From: Desulfuromusa sp.
GTDB taxonomy: Bacteria > Desulfobacterota > Desulfuromonadia > Desulfuromonadales > Geopsychrobacteraceae
Length of the DNA stretch: 64,000 nt
Direction of reading: 5' to 3'
Assembly (NCBI GenBank): GCA_027858895.1
Contig: JAQIBX010000129.1
Coordinates: forward strand, 1 to 64,000
A program made the position numbers and the translations under genes. Positions 1-10,258 of this stretch are shown here, piece by piece. Below the pieces are notes generated by a model that did not search any database, was not told the origin of the DNA, and was given only the letters and a program-made list of their open reading frames with translations. The stretch's first letter is position 1. Every line of letters begins with the position of its first letter.

Positions 1-465
1 GAAGCCGTTTTCCATAACTCCAAGAACATACGTATTACCGACTTCTTCGCTCAGAAGCTCCTTGCCAATAGGACCATTTATGATGGTATCAACATCGTCA
101 TAATCATTGAAGAAGTAGGGGAGATCCATTAGTGCCCATTTGGGATTATAATCGTATAAGGCAAATGTCCCTGTGAGGGCCATCTGTGCAATGCCCATCT
201 GAACACTATCAGCAGCTTGGATATCACCACCTAAGGTTCCTTGAGGAAATATTGTAACTTCGACTTGTCCGTTAGTCCGCTCAGCAACGAGATCTTTAAA
301 TTTGACATAGCCTTTATGATAGGCATGTGAGGTAGGAACAGAGTGGGCTAGTTTTATTTTTATTTTATCAGCAGAAAAAACAGCCCCGGGAAAAATAAAC
401 ACGAACGAGAGGAGCAGTGTTAAAAGAAAATAAAATCTGGGGGAAGGTACAATTTTTTTGTGCAT
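1..465 (-). CDS. TRAP transporter solute-binding protein (DctP family), partial, C-terminus off the window
   Basis: Reverse-strand reading from ATG at 463-465 (SD GGAG) gives MHKKIVPSPRFYFLLTLLLSFVFIFPGAVFSADKIKIKLAHSVPTSHAYHKGYVKFKDLVAERTNGQVEVTIFPQGTLGGDIQAADSVQMGIAQMALTG: signal peptide plus typical DctP motifs. Missing from the ORF track because it has no stop in the window. Confidence 0.85.
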   Translation of the reverse strand, partial: MHKKIVPSPRFYFLLTLLLSFVFIFPGAVFSADKIKIKLAHSVPTSHAYHKGYVKFKDLVAERTNGQVEVTIFPQGTLGGDIQAADSVQMGIAQMALTGTFALYDYNPKWALMDLPYFFNDYDDVDTIINGPIGKELLSEEVGNTYVLGVMENGF

Positions 466-527
466 GTTGTTCTCCTTTTCATTAAAAAATAGTTGATGGC
501 AGCCAGTCAAATTGTGACAACATGGTA

Positions 528-1943
528 CTAGCTTTTTGGCTGCATAGCAAGAAAAATCCATCTTATAGTCAGTCTGCATTTCAAATTGCCCCCACCCCGG
601 CATTGTATGTTCACCTGCAATTGAGAACCATCATGACATTGCAAATAAATTGTTTGATAGACTGCTTCTGGGGTCTTATCCAGATCATAGAATGAGCTGT
701 TGGAATTGGGAAGAGCCAAAAATATCATGCAGTGTGACTTGCGATAATGAGCTGCCGATACATTGATAGAGTTTATGATGATCAGAGTTAGTGGCCAGGA
801 GTTCACCGCTGGATGAAACGATACAGGCAGGAGTTCCGGGGACTGGCAGCGCAATACATCCATGCCCATGGTTGTTTTCAGATCACGAAAGGACAGTTCG
901 ACATCCCAGCGCTTGAAATAAAGTTCTGCAAGCTCTTCTGCTGGATATTGTGTGGCATCGAGCAATGTTGTGACTAGGTAAAAACTTTGTTTTCTGAACC
1001 CGGGGTACTTAATTTCCACTCTTATCTGACGCAAGGTGAGTTCTTTGGGAAGCTCTTCCCATTGCTCTCTGGAATATGCCAACTTCTTAGTATATTTAGG
1101 GCGTTCCCAGCTGATCAGCAGGTCATTCGAGCCAAGCTTCTTTTTACAGGATCTGGCGGTAACGGGGGCTCTCCGGGCAAGGGTGACGACACTATCAACC
1201 TTGCGCTTTTTCAGCTCCGCGATGTCGAAGTAACTACAGAACCCCTTGTCCCCCAAGAAAATATCGCCTTCGTTGAAGGTTTGCCACTGCTTGCGAAACA
1301 TGGTCAATTCACTGCTTTTTTTGTTGCCAATTTTGTAGCTGAGTAAACCCCCTGTTTGCAAGGAGAAGCAGGCACAAATATGAGCAACCGGAAAGCTGCA
1401 TCCTGCCTTCAACATGGAGGACTGAGGCCAAGTCTTTTGGTTCATCAAGGTGTCTGGCATACTGACGCCTGTACCATCAACAACAATGACGCGCCGGTTG
1501 TTCAATAAGCCGGTTTCTGGCATCTTTTCAAGTTGTCTAGCCGTATGATCAAGGATGTCGGAAAGCATCTCTTCATCCAACTTCTTGCGAGCTGTGCAAT
1601 AGGACGCTGTCGAAGACGAAGGAATCTGGACTCCCTTGATAGAGGCATAAGCTTGAAGCTTGCGGATGACCTCCTTGCAACCACCATCGGCATCCAGTAT
1701 CTGACTGAAAAAGGCCCAGAAGGTGTTCTCTTTGGAAAAGAGTCTTCTGCGGCTCATCTTCCCAGCTTGTTCAGGCTTGAGAAGCGAACGGGGAATGAAA
1801 TTTTCAAAGAACTCGCCGATCTGCTTGAACGATTTTTGTTTCAGCTGAGCCATCTCTTTTGCAAGTTTTTGCTGTGCAGATTGCGGCTTTCGACGGAGTG
1901 TTTGCAGGTGAAATCCTGGGAACATTGGCGTTGTATTTTTCAT
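528..1943 (-). mobile_element. IS4-family-like DDE transposase with an apparently aberrant C-terminus
   Basis: 471 aa; VIVVDGTGVSMPDT, IFLGDKGFCSYFD, YFKRWDVELSFRDLKTTMGMDVLRCQSPE (DDE, Y-R-E type) match IS4-like transposases. Sequence after CQSPE does not resemble the usual family C-terminus. Confidence 0.75.
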
Positions 1944-2066
1944 GTGCCATTATGCCATTTTTAGCCAATATTTTCAGCTACTTTCCCATGCAAAATTGCT
2001 TAAACTAGCGCCATTCGGGACAGTATATCTATTTAAGATAATGGCAACTAAACCTTGATTTACGTT

Positions 2067-2615
2067 TCAGACAGAACCACCATCCTTGTCCAGCATGTCT
2101 TTTATCTGCTTGAATTCTTCCAACATTCCCTCATGTTCCGACCAACGTTCAACCTCAGCAAGATCAACCTGATTATCGGCAGCGACCAGAATAGCCTGGT
2201 CCAGACACTGCCGGTCTTGCCAATGATAATAAGCCGCAAGGCGATCTTTTACACAGTCCGTCGGGGAAATAAGACGTAACCTTCCCGTGGAAAAGTCCAA
2301 TTCGACAACCTCTTTGACTGACTCACTTCCAACTGCCAGAGGTCCAGAAGGAAATTCAACAAAATACTCGGATTCAGGATGGATAAAGTATTTATTCTTT
2401 TCGAAAAAACCAAGATCCAAAAGGACGGATTTGATATTTTTACGTTCCGCTCCTTGGCCACTAATAAAATCAAGATCAAATGACTGATAATGGTTGTGGC
2501 TATAGATTGTCACGCAACTACCACCACTTAATACGACGTCTATACCTTGCACCCTTAAATTATCAGAAACAAAAGCTCCAAATTCACCTATGGTCATCTT
2601 CTGAATTGACTTCAT
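2067..2615 (-). CDS. Nucleotidyltransferase-fold protein (AbiEii/MNT-like)
   Basis: 182 aa; GGSCVTIY...SFDLDFI resembles the NTase GGS...DxD core; overlaps the upstream wHTH gene by 4 nt. Confidence 0.55.
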   Translation of the reverse strand: MKSIQKMTIGEFGAFVSDNLRVQGIDVVLSGGSCVTIYSHNHYQSFDLDFISGQGAERKNIKSVLLDLGFFEKNKYFIHPESEYFVEFPSGPLAVGSESVKEVVELDFSTGRLRLISPTDCVKDRLAAYYHWQDRQCLDQAILVAADNQVDLAEVERWSEHEGMLEEFKQIKDMLDKDGGSV

Positions 2616-2941
2616 AGTGGCTTACCAGAACGTCTCGGTCGCCGCCTGTTCATCAGCAACAATTTCTTCATCCCTTCAGGGTAAAACGTAAGCACTTTTT
2701 CCATAAGGGCTTTGAGCTCTTGCAGGAATGGATAGCGAGGATTAAACGCATAAACACGGGTGCGTCCAACTTTTTTGCTATAGACAACACCACCGTTTTC
2801 CAGCTTTTCAAGTTGTTTTTGAACTGGGGCGAGGCCGACCTCAAAAAATCTTGCAATCTCACGGGCATACCCCTCATCACGGGCAATCAGATAAATCATG
2901 ACTCGTTCACAATTGAGTGATCCCAATATTGATTCTAGCAT
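2612..2941 (-). CDS. Winged-helix (ArsR-like) transcriptional regulator
   Basis: 109 aa; YAREIARFFEVGLAPVQKQLEKLENGGVVYSKKVGRTRVYAFNPRYPF is a typical winged-helix pattern. Confidence 0.7.
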   Translation of the reverse strand: MLESILGSLNCERVMIYLIARDEGYAREIARFFEVGLAPVQKQLEKLENGGVVYSKKVGRTRVYAFNPRYPFLQELKALMEKVLTFYPEGMKKLLLMNRRRPRRSGKPL

Positions 2942-3036
2942 TATAGACCTCCATAGTAGGTCATATTACCTTAAATAGAGGTCAGTTTATCTTTTAGTAA
3001 CGATCCAAGCAAGAAAAAATTCTAACCAGGCAACAA

Positions 3037-4506
3037 TTAAAGATACTCCGCATACTTAGGTTTGCAACCGCCCCCTTCGGCAGGGACAAGTTGCATTTCA
3101 TTTGTGATGGACGGGATTCCGTCTTCAGGATGATGCGTCACATAGATGATCTGCGTCCCCTCTTTTCTGCCAATATAATCGATAAGTTTTAACACCATCG
3201 CCCTGTTGATCTCATCGAGCCCCTGGCAGGGCTCATCCAGAATCAGCAGTCTGGGTTGTTTAATCATTGCTCTGGCCAGTAGGACCATCCGCTGTTCTCC
3301 GAAGGATAACCTGCGAAAAGATACGTTACGTTGCTGTTCCATGTGGATCATCTCAAGCCATTTCAGGGCAATCTCTTCCTGTTGCTTTGAATACTTACTA
3401 TACACCCCGATGGAGTCAAAAAACCCTGAAATGATAACCATTCTGGCCGTCCCGCCGACCCGGTAATTCTGCTGCAGAGCTGTCGATATATAGCCGATCT
3501 GTTTTTTGATATCCCAGACACTCTCGCCCGAGCCTTTTTTTCGGCCAAACAAACGAATGTCATTGCCGTAGGCCTGGGTGTTGTCACCGGTAATAAGGCT
3601 TAACAGGGTTGATTTACCCGAACCATTTGGCCCGATGACCTGCCAGTGCTGATCATGTTTCACGGTCCAATTCAGCTTATTCAGGACAATATTTCCATCA
3701 TATTTGACCGTGACATCTCTCATTTCAATCAACGGAACCTCAAACACGACTGCAGAGAGATCTGCCTGATCAGCTGCGCCGGGAAATTGCAGGGCGGGTA
3801 AGTAATGAAAAGAATGAAACCGCAACAGCGCCTTGGATTGCAAAATTTCAGCTCTGGGTCCTGAGATAAAAAGGGCACAGTCCCTGATATAGGCAATGTG
3901 GGTTATTTCGGGAATGATTTCGCTGAACCGGTTCAAGAGCAATACGATCTGGATGCCGGTTTCTATACAGCCGGTAATCAGCTTTTTCAGAACATCACAG
4001 GACTCAAGATCAAGACCGTCGAATGGTTCATCAAGGACCAATATTTCCGGTTCTTTGATGATTGTTCTACAGATAATCGCTTTACGCATTTCTCCAGTCG
4101 ATAAGGTTTTTATTCCGTGGTCGAGAAGTTTTGTGAATTTCAGCTGCCGTGCAAGAACATGCAGCTGCGGCTCTTTTTCAGGATCGCCATTAAGGATAAA
4201 TTTCCGCACTGTTATGCCTATATCTATCCGGCCTCCCATAAAGTCAGAATCATCATTCAGTCTTTCACGTTCCAGTATTTCATTGACCTTCTCGAAAGAC
4301 ACATAATCGACCCTCGCGGGGATCTGTGCTTCTCCTGATATGATCTTCAAGTCATTGCACAACAATTTCCCCAGGGCAGATTTTCCCGAACCGTTTGCTC
4401 CAACAACAGCCCAGTGTTCACCTGTCTTGAATTTGAGATTTATTTTTCTTAATAATACCTTGTCACTAATCTGCGCAGTAACATTGCTTAAAGTCATTCC
4501 AGCCAA
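3037..4506 (-). CDS. modF: Tandem ABC ATP-binding protein, ModF/PhrA-like
   Basis: 489 aa; two Walker A motifs (GANGSGKSALG, GPNGSGKSTLL), two ABC signatures (LSTGEMRK, LSFGEQRM) and Walker B motifs (LVLDEPFDGLD, LILDEPCQGLD). Confidence 0.7.
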   Translation of the reverse strand: MAGMTLSNVTAQISDKVLLRKINLKFKTGEHWAVVGANGSGKSALGKLLCNDLKIISGEAQIPARVDYVSFEKVNEILERERLNDDSDFMGGRIDIGITVRKFILNGDPEKEPQLHVLARQLKFTKLLDHGIKTLSTGEMRKAIICRTIIKEPEILVLDEPFDGLDLESCDVLKKLITGCIETGIQIVLLLNRFSEIIPEITHIAYIRDCALFISGPRAEILQSKALLRFHSFHYLPALQFPGAADQADLSAVVFEVPLIEMRDVTVKYDGNIVLNKLNWTVKHDQHWQVIGPNGSGKSTLLSLITGDNTQAYGNDIRLFGRKKGSGESVWDIKKQIGYISTALQQNYRVGGTARMVIISGFFDSIGVYSKYSKQQEEIALKWLEMIHMEQQRNVSFRRLSFGEQRMVLLARAMIKQPRLLILDEPCQGLDEINRAMVLKLIDYIGRKEGTQIIYVTHHPEDGIPSITNEMQLVPAEGGGCKPKYAEYL

Positions 4507-4659
4507 GAACTTGCCCTTTCTTTCTGCTGAGAAACATAGCTATGAAATGAAGAATATTTTGCTATAGTAATTCGAGATGCCCTGAAATGCGGAAGCAAAT
4601 AAACGGCTGCTTACCAGGTTACAGTTTATAAATATCACGCTGCAAAGGAGAAGCGAATA

Positions 4660-5073
4660 ATGAGATTTTTGATTGTAATGATCAGTGTCGGATTGTTTTG
4701 TGGAATGGCCTTTGCCGGACCCAATATAAACCCTGGCCTGTGGGAAATGACAAACGAGACTGAGATGGTCGGCATGTCCGGAATGAAAGTGCCGCCGCAA
4801 ACCCATAGACAATGCCTGACGCAAAAGGATCTGGTGCCCCAAAGTGAAGAAGCCGCAAAAGAATGCCAGATTATGGATGTTCGGCAAAGCGGGAACACAG
4901 TCGTTTGGAAAATTGTCTGCTCAGGGCAAAATGGGGGCATGGAAGGAACCGGTAAAACCACCTACCGTGGTGACACTCTGAACGGAACAATGGACATGGT
5001 CATCCAGGGTGCCAATATGCAGATCAAAAACACAATTAAGGGACGTCGAATTGGAGACTGTCCTTCTCAGTAG
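4660..5073 (+). CDS. DUF3617-like secreted protein
   Basis: 137 aa; signal peptide, then PGLWEMTNETEMVGM...CLTQKD, typical of DUF3617. Confidence 0.7.
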   Translation: MRFLIVMISVGLFCGMAFAGPNINPGLWEMTNETEMVGMSGMKVPPQTHRQCLTQKDLVPQSEEAAKECQIMDVRQSGNTVVWKIVCSGQNGGMEGTGKTTYRGDTLNGTMDMVIQGANMQIKNTIKGRRIGDCPSQ

Positions 5074-5121
5074 CAGTGTGGATTGGATATTAATCTCTGC
5101 GAGTATAATTGCTCGACAGAT

Positions 5122-5349
5122 TTACTCTGTCATGCCGTCCTTGAATTTGTCATAAACAGCCTGAAATCCATTTCTCATTCCGGAAAAACATTCCTGCTGA
5201 GCTTCAGTCATTTCATCCCAGCTGTGATATTTGCTGCCGGACTCATTAATCACACTGACAAAAACACTTTCAACAATCTCAACCGATTCTTTTGCATTAA
5301 TTTTAATCATCATAGAATGAAAGTCTCCAATTTGAAATATTTCCAACAA
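5122..5349 (-). CDS. Small hypothetical protein
   Basis: 75 aa ORF in an otherwise empty gap with non-biased composition; no family recognised. Confidence 0.45.
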   Translation of the reverse strand: MLEIFQIGDFHSMMIKINAKESVEIVESVFVSVINESGSKYHSWDEMTEAQQECFSGMRNGFQAVYDKFKDGMTE

Positions 5350-5424
5350 AATTCACTAAATGAGAATGGTCCGCCTATCCAACCTACTGAAACAGCTTGG
5401 ACAGTTTCATACAGAAAAAAACAA

Positions 5425-6858
5425 TCAATCCCGGTTTTCCAGTTGATGAACTTTTAACAAATTTGTCGTTCCCGGTGCCGAAAGCGGGCTTCCCATAGTA
5501 ATGACAACGATATCGCTACACTTTAATAAACCATGCTCAAGAACGGCTGCCTCGACCGATAGGATTTGTGCCTCGGTATCTCCCTGAATATCAACCAGCA
5601 TCGAATCTACACCACGATAAAGGGCAAGTTGACGTTTCACCTGTTGATTTGGGGTGACCGCAATAATTGGCAAAGCCGGTTGATACTTAGCTATCAAGGC
5701 TGCCGTGCTGCCGGTCTGGGTAAAGGCGAGAATAGCGGCAGCACCAATATTTTCAGCCACTTGACAGGCGGCGTGCCCAATCGTATCGGGAAGACTCTGC
5801 TGCGACAATGAAGGCTCAGCAAAAAGATAATGTCTTGATTTTAATTTAGGTTCTCTCTCAACATCCCGTGCGACGCGATCCATGACTTTGACTGCTTCTA
5901 CGGGGTAAAGACCGGCCGCAGTTTCCCCCGAAAGCATGACGGCATCAGTCCCGTCCAGGATAGCATTGGCGACATCAGAGGTTTCTGCCCGGGTTGGTCG
6001 TGGATGGGCTATCATACTTTCCAACATCTGGGTTGCGGTAATGACCGGTTTCCCTTGCAGGTTACATTCACGGATAATTCTTTTCTGAATTAGCGGAACC
6101 TGCTCTGAGGGCACTTCTACTCCGAGATCCCCGCGTGCGACCATCACCCCGTCGGTCACAGCAAGGATTGCAGAAAAATTTGCCACAGCTTCCGGCTTTT
6201 CAATTTTCGCAATAACTTTCATCGTTGAATTCTGCTCAGCTAACAGTTGCTTTAAGCGATCGACTTCTTCCGCAGTTCGAACGAAAGAAAGTGCAATCCA
6301 ATCGAGCTGATGGTTAATCGCAAATTCAAGATCAGCAAAATCCTTTTCAGTCATTGCTGGAGCTGAAACATTGACACCTGGCAAGTTGATTCCTTTGCGA
6401 TTCTTAAGTACTCCACCCACCTTAACCCGGCAAAAGACGTCATCGGCTTCGATTCTTAAAACTTCCAATTCCAACTGACCATCGTCAAGTAGAATTTGAT
6501 TACCAGGAATAACATCTTGAGGTAACGCCTGATAACTCGTAGGAATGACACCATCAGCACCTTCGACGTCAGCAGTCGTTATCACCACTTCCTGCCCGAC
6601 TTCCAGCTGTTGACTGCCACCACGCATCAGACCGGTACGGATTTTTGGTCCCTGCAAGTCACCAAGGATGGAAACTGTTTTTTGATATGCAGCAGAAAGA
6701 TCACGAATCTGTTGAATCCAGGTTGCTTTTTGCTCAAGCTCACCATGGGAAAAGTTCAATCTAAAAACATCGACTCCAGCTTTTAGCAGACTTTCTAATT
6801 GGCTTTTCTCAGCACAGGACGGTCCAACTGTGGCAACAATTTTTGTTCGACGTGACAT
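5425..6858 (-). CDS. pyk: Pyruvate kinase
   Basis: MSRRTKIVATVGPSC, MVARGDLGVEVP, KPVITATQMLESMI, RAETSDVANAILDGTDAVMLSGETAAG. Start placed at MSRRTK (SD GGAGAG) rather than the longer track ORF. Confidence 0.97.
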   Translation of the reverse strand: MSRRTKIVATVGPSCAEKSQLESLLKAGVDVFRLNFSHGELEQKATWIQQIRDLSAAYQKTVSILGDLQGPKIRTGLMRGGSQQLEVGQEVVITTADVEGADGVIPTSYQALPQDVIPGNQILLDDGQLELEVLRIEADDVFCRVKVGGVLKNRKGINLPGVNVSAPAMTEKDFADLEFAINHQLDWIALSFVRTAEEVDRLKQLLAEQNSTMKVIAKIEKPEAVANFSAILAVTDGVMVARGDLGVEVPSEQVPLIQKRIIRECNLQGKPVITATQMLESMIAHPRPTRAETSDVANAILDGTDAVMLSGETAAGLYPVEAVKVMDRVARDVEREPKLKSRHYLFAEPSLSQQSLPDTIGHAACQVAENIGAAAILAFTQTGSTAALIAKYQPALPIIAVTPNQQVKRQLALYRGVDSMLVDIQGDTEAQILSVEAAVLEHGLLKCSDIVVITMGSPLSAPGTTNLLKVHQLENRD

Positions 6859-6919
6859 TAAATGCTCTCCAAATGTAAGCGGTTGAATTGAATGATTAGT
6901 AGTAAGAGTCATGAGCTGG

Positions 6920-8260
6920 CTAAGTATTATTGCCAATAAGAATGATCCGCAAATCCATCACATTGGTGTTAGTTGGGCCAATTTTATACAGATCGCCCAA
7001 TTTGTCAAAAAAATGATAGGAATCATTATTGTCGAGATAAGCCTGCGGATTGAGGCCAGTTTCTTGAGCCCTTTGCAGCGTTGTTTCATCGGCCAGGGCT
7101 CCAGCGGCGTCGGTAGGGCCATCTGTACCATCAGTTCCTGCACTTAGAACAACAATATTTTTCATGCCGGACATCTTTATAGCAGCAGCCAGAGTAAATT
7201 CCTGATTTCTACCGCCCTTACCTGCCCCCTGAATTCTAACCGTCGTCTCCCCACCGGAGAGCAGACAGGCTGGTTGCTGCAACGGGTAACCATGAAGCTG
7301 AACCTCTCGCGCTATCGCAATATGGTTGGCTGCAACATCACGGGTCTCCCCTTCGAGCATGGAAGAAAGAAGTAAGGTATTGTAGCCCAATTCATCAGCT
7401 TTTTCTTTTGCCTTCAATAAAGCGATAAAATTGCTGGCAACAATAACATTTTGCGTTTTTTTTAAAAAATCCTGCCCGGCTTTCGGCGTTTCTGGAACGT
7501 GACCGGAAATACCTGAATCAATATGTTCGACGACGTTGGAGGGAATTTTATCCTCAATAGAATATTTGGCAAATATAGCTTTGCAAGCGGAAAAAGTTCT
7601 TGAGTCGGGGACACAGGGTCCTGACGCGATACTGTCAAGATCATCACCGACCACATCGGATAAAATCAAGGTGATTAAGGTGGCTGGATAAACCGTCTTG
7701 GCCAATCCTCCCCCTTTGATGACAGACAAATGTTTTCTGATCGCATTAATTTCATGGATAGTCGCTCCGCAGGCAAGCAGGACTTTGGTCGTTTCTTGCT
7801 TGTCTTCAAGAGTCACCCCATCGACAGGTAACGGCATCAACGCCGAACCACCACCAGAAATCAGGCAAATGACTAAAGTTGTCTCGTCAGCCGATGAGGC
7901 AAGTCGGTAAATTGCTTGCGCTCCATCCAAACCGTTTTGATCAGGAACCGGGTGCCCGGCTTCCTGGATTTTTATTGTCTCCAGTTTTTCCAGATGGCCA
8001 TATTTGACAGTGATGATGCCAGCAGAAATACGTTCACCTAAGATTTCCTCTATTGCTTTAGCCATTGAAGCGCCAGCTTTACCTGCGCCAAGGACAAAGA
8101 TTTTATCAAATCGGCTGAGATCATAGTTTTGACCATCAACCGTCAACATTTCTTCATTGAGTTGACAAAAATTCTTAATCGCCGCACCGGGAGCAACGGC
8201 TTGTAGACCTGTCTGGAAAATATTGACGGCATGATGATGTTTAAGGGAATTGTTAAGCAT
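6920..8260 (-). CDS. Glycerate 2-kinase / MOFRL-family protein
   Basis: 446 aa; FVLGAGKAGASMAKAIEEIL, LISGGGSALMPLP, LLSGGETTVRIQGAGKGGRNQEFTLAAA, GTDGTDGPTDAAGA. Confidence 0.9.
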   Translation of the reverse strand: MLNNSLKHHHAVNIFQTGLQAVAPGAAIKNFCQLNEEMLTVDGQNYDLSRFDKIFVLGAGKAGASMAKAIEEILGERISAGIITVKYGHLEKLETIKIQEAGHPVPDQNGLDGAQAIYRLASSADETTLVICLISGGGSALMPLPVDGVTLEDKQETTKVLLACGATIHEINAIRKHLSVIKGGGLAKTVYPATLITLILSDVVGDDLDSIASGPCVPDSRTFSACKAIFAKYSIEDKIPSNVVEHIDSGISGHVPETPKAGQDFLKKTQNVIVASNFIALLKAKEKADELGYNTLLLSSMLEGETRDVAANHIAIAREVQLHGYPLQQPACLLSGGETTVRIQGAGKGGRNQEFTLAAAIKMSGMKNIVVLSAGTDGTDGPTDAAGALADETTLQRAQETGLNPQAYLDNNDSYHFFDKLGDLYKIGPTNTNVMDLRIILIGNNT

Positions 8261-8428
8261 CGGGCACTCACAGAGCTAGTTAATCCAAAATATGCTGAAT
8301 TTACTTGAAATTAATGATATTTTTTAGTTTAATGCTTCTTAACGTTTACTCACGAACGGTGTAGCTAGTTTCAATCACTACTGAATTCTACTTCTATTTT
8401 CACAAATAGACGACAGGAAGGGCAGCAG

Positions 8429-10249
8429 ATGCCATTAACCGGCGAGCTTGAACACTTACCAATCGTTGATGTTATTCAGCTCATTCATTCGACCCGCAAA
8501 TCGGGAACATTGAACGTATATAGCCGTAAGGGTGAAGGGCAGTTAGTATTTAACAAAGGTTATATAGTAAGCGCAACTCATTCCAGTGAAAAACTGAAAA
8601 TTGGTAAAATTCTTCTGGAAAGTCACATCATCGGCCAGGCTGATTTAAATAAAGCTCTGGATATCCAAGAGCTCTCTGGTGATGACCGAAAACCCCTCAT
8701 CGCCACCCTGCTGGAACATTGTGGGCTGTCTAAAGATGCCGCCTTTAAGGCACTTGAAACATTGATTGAAATGACGGTTGTCGAAATGATCTGTTGGACG
8801 CGGGGTATTTTCACTCTGGATATCGACGAGATCAATGTTTCAGATGACTATCGTTATTTACCCAAGCAACTACAAACCGTCACTTTAGACACACAGATGG
8901 TTCTGATGGATGCACTGCGTATCTTTGATGAGAAAGTGCATTCAGGCGAAATTAAGCTATCCGACGAACCGCTGGAAGAAAATCCGCTTACAAAACTTGA
9001 AAACATCAGAGAACCGGAACAACTAGAGGATATTGAAACAGAGGAAATTCTGGTTTCAGAAGACCTTCTTGGTCTGGCCGATCTGGACAAATTAGAGCGA
9101 AAGAAACCGTATGTTTTTAAGGGATTAGAAGCTTTTGATCCGGCTGAAATCCATCGCCAGGTAATTGACAAAATACTTACTGATATCCCGGATGAGGGCA
9201 AAGAAAAACTGGTCAGTTTTTTATCCAGCATATCGACAAATTATCATCTAGATGATGGATCTGTCGCTTCTGCAACAAAGTCTCAAGCGGTCATTTTTTA
9301 TACCTGTGATGAGTTTCTGCAGCATGCCATCATGACTGTTTGTAAAAAAGAAGGAATCCTTGTTTTTGTCACAGCCGATCGACATGAATTGGATAATTTG
9401 ATCGACAGAGCTCTCTTTAAATACCTTGAACCTATCCTGGTTTTTGGTAGCCCTGTTGCTGATACCGAGGGTTTTAGTAAGGCAGAAATTATTGATGTCC
9501 GTTCGCTAAAGATGGCGCAATATCCACAGATTTCTATTATTCAGTTGGCTTCACCGCTTGATTTTACCTTTTCACTGCAATCACTCAATGACGGAGCACG
9601 GGCTGTTTTTCCCATGCCTTATTTTTCTGAGCGTGAAGAAACATTTTCTGAGGATATGATTAACTTCCTCAATACCTTCCAGGTTTATATTCGTGGTTGC
9701 TTCAATGAAGAACGTCGGCAACAATTTGCAAAACTGCGTAACAGCCTGTCTGGATTGAGGTTACTACGTAAGGCTCCGGATATATCGTTATTGGCTTTAC
9801 AGTTTGTCAGTGAACTCTTTGAACGCTCGCTGACATTGATTGTCGACAAATCGAGCATGATTGCGGAACGCAGTGTTGGAATAATGTCAGATAAAGACAA
9901 TGGTCCCGCAGCCCCGATGAAGTTTCGCATTCCGATCCGTAAAGATTCTGTTTTTAATGACATTATCAAATCGGGAGATAGTTTTTTTGGAAAATCGGAA
10001 GACAGTACTTTTGATGACCTGATCTATCCAGAAATTGGCGCTCCAACAGACGCAACGTTCTTGCTGCTCCCCCTCAAAAGTAATGACCGGGTCATTACGA
10101 TCACCTATGCAGATTTTGGTGATCGTCCAGCAAGTCAGGTTTCACTCGATTTTCTTGAGTTTTTTGTTGGGCAGGCTGGGATAGCTATGGAAAACGCTTT
10201 ATTCCGCAAACAACTTGATAGTTCCAATCAGCCAGAAGTTATGCGTTAG
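8429..10249 (+). CDS. DUF4388 (PATAN-type) N-terminal protein with GAF-like C-terminus
   Basis: 606 aa; MPLTGELEHLPIVDVIQLIHSTRKSGTLNVYSRKGEGQLVFNKGYIVSATHS is typical DUF4388. Confidence 0.75.
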   Translation: MPLTGELEHLPIVDVIQLIHSTRKSGTLNVYSRKGEGQLVFNKGYIVSATHSSEKLKIGKILLESHIIGQADLNKALDIQELSGDDRKPLIATLLEHCGLSKDAAFKALETLIEMTVVEMICWTRGIFTLDIDEINVSDDYRYLPKQLQTVTLDTQMVLMDALRIFDEKVHSGEIKLSDEPLEENPLTKLENIREPEQLEDIETEEILVSEDLLGLADLDKLERKKPYVFKGLEAFDPAEIHRQVIDKILTDIPDEGKEKLVSFLSSISTNYHLDDGSVASATKSQAVIFYTCDEFLQHAIMTVCKKEGILVFVTADRHELDNLIDRALFKYLEPILVFGSPVADTEGFSKAEIIDVRSLKMAQYPQISIIQLASPLDFTFSLQSLNDGARAVFPMPYFSEREETFSEDMINFLNTFQVYIRGCFNEERRQQFAKLRNSLSGLRLLRKAPDISLLALQFVSELFERSLTLIVDKSSMIAERSVGIMSDKDNGPAAPMKFRIPIRKDSVFNDIIKSGDSFFGKSEDSTFDDLIYPEIGAPTDATFLLLPLKSNDRVITITYADFGDRPASQVSLDFLEFFVGQAGIAMENALFRKQLDSSNQPEVMR

Positions 10250-10258
10250 GATATATTT

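Noticed and set aside
987-1964. Plus-strand ORFs of 65-143 aa opposite the transposase
   Set aside because: Antisense shadow ORFs of a convincing minus-strand coding region; no recognisable domains.
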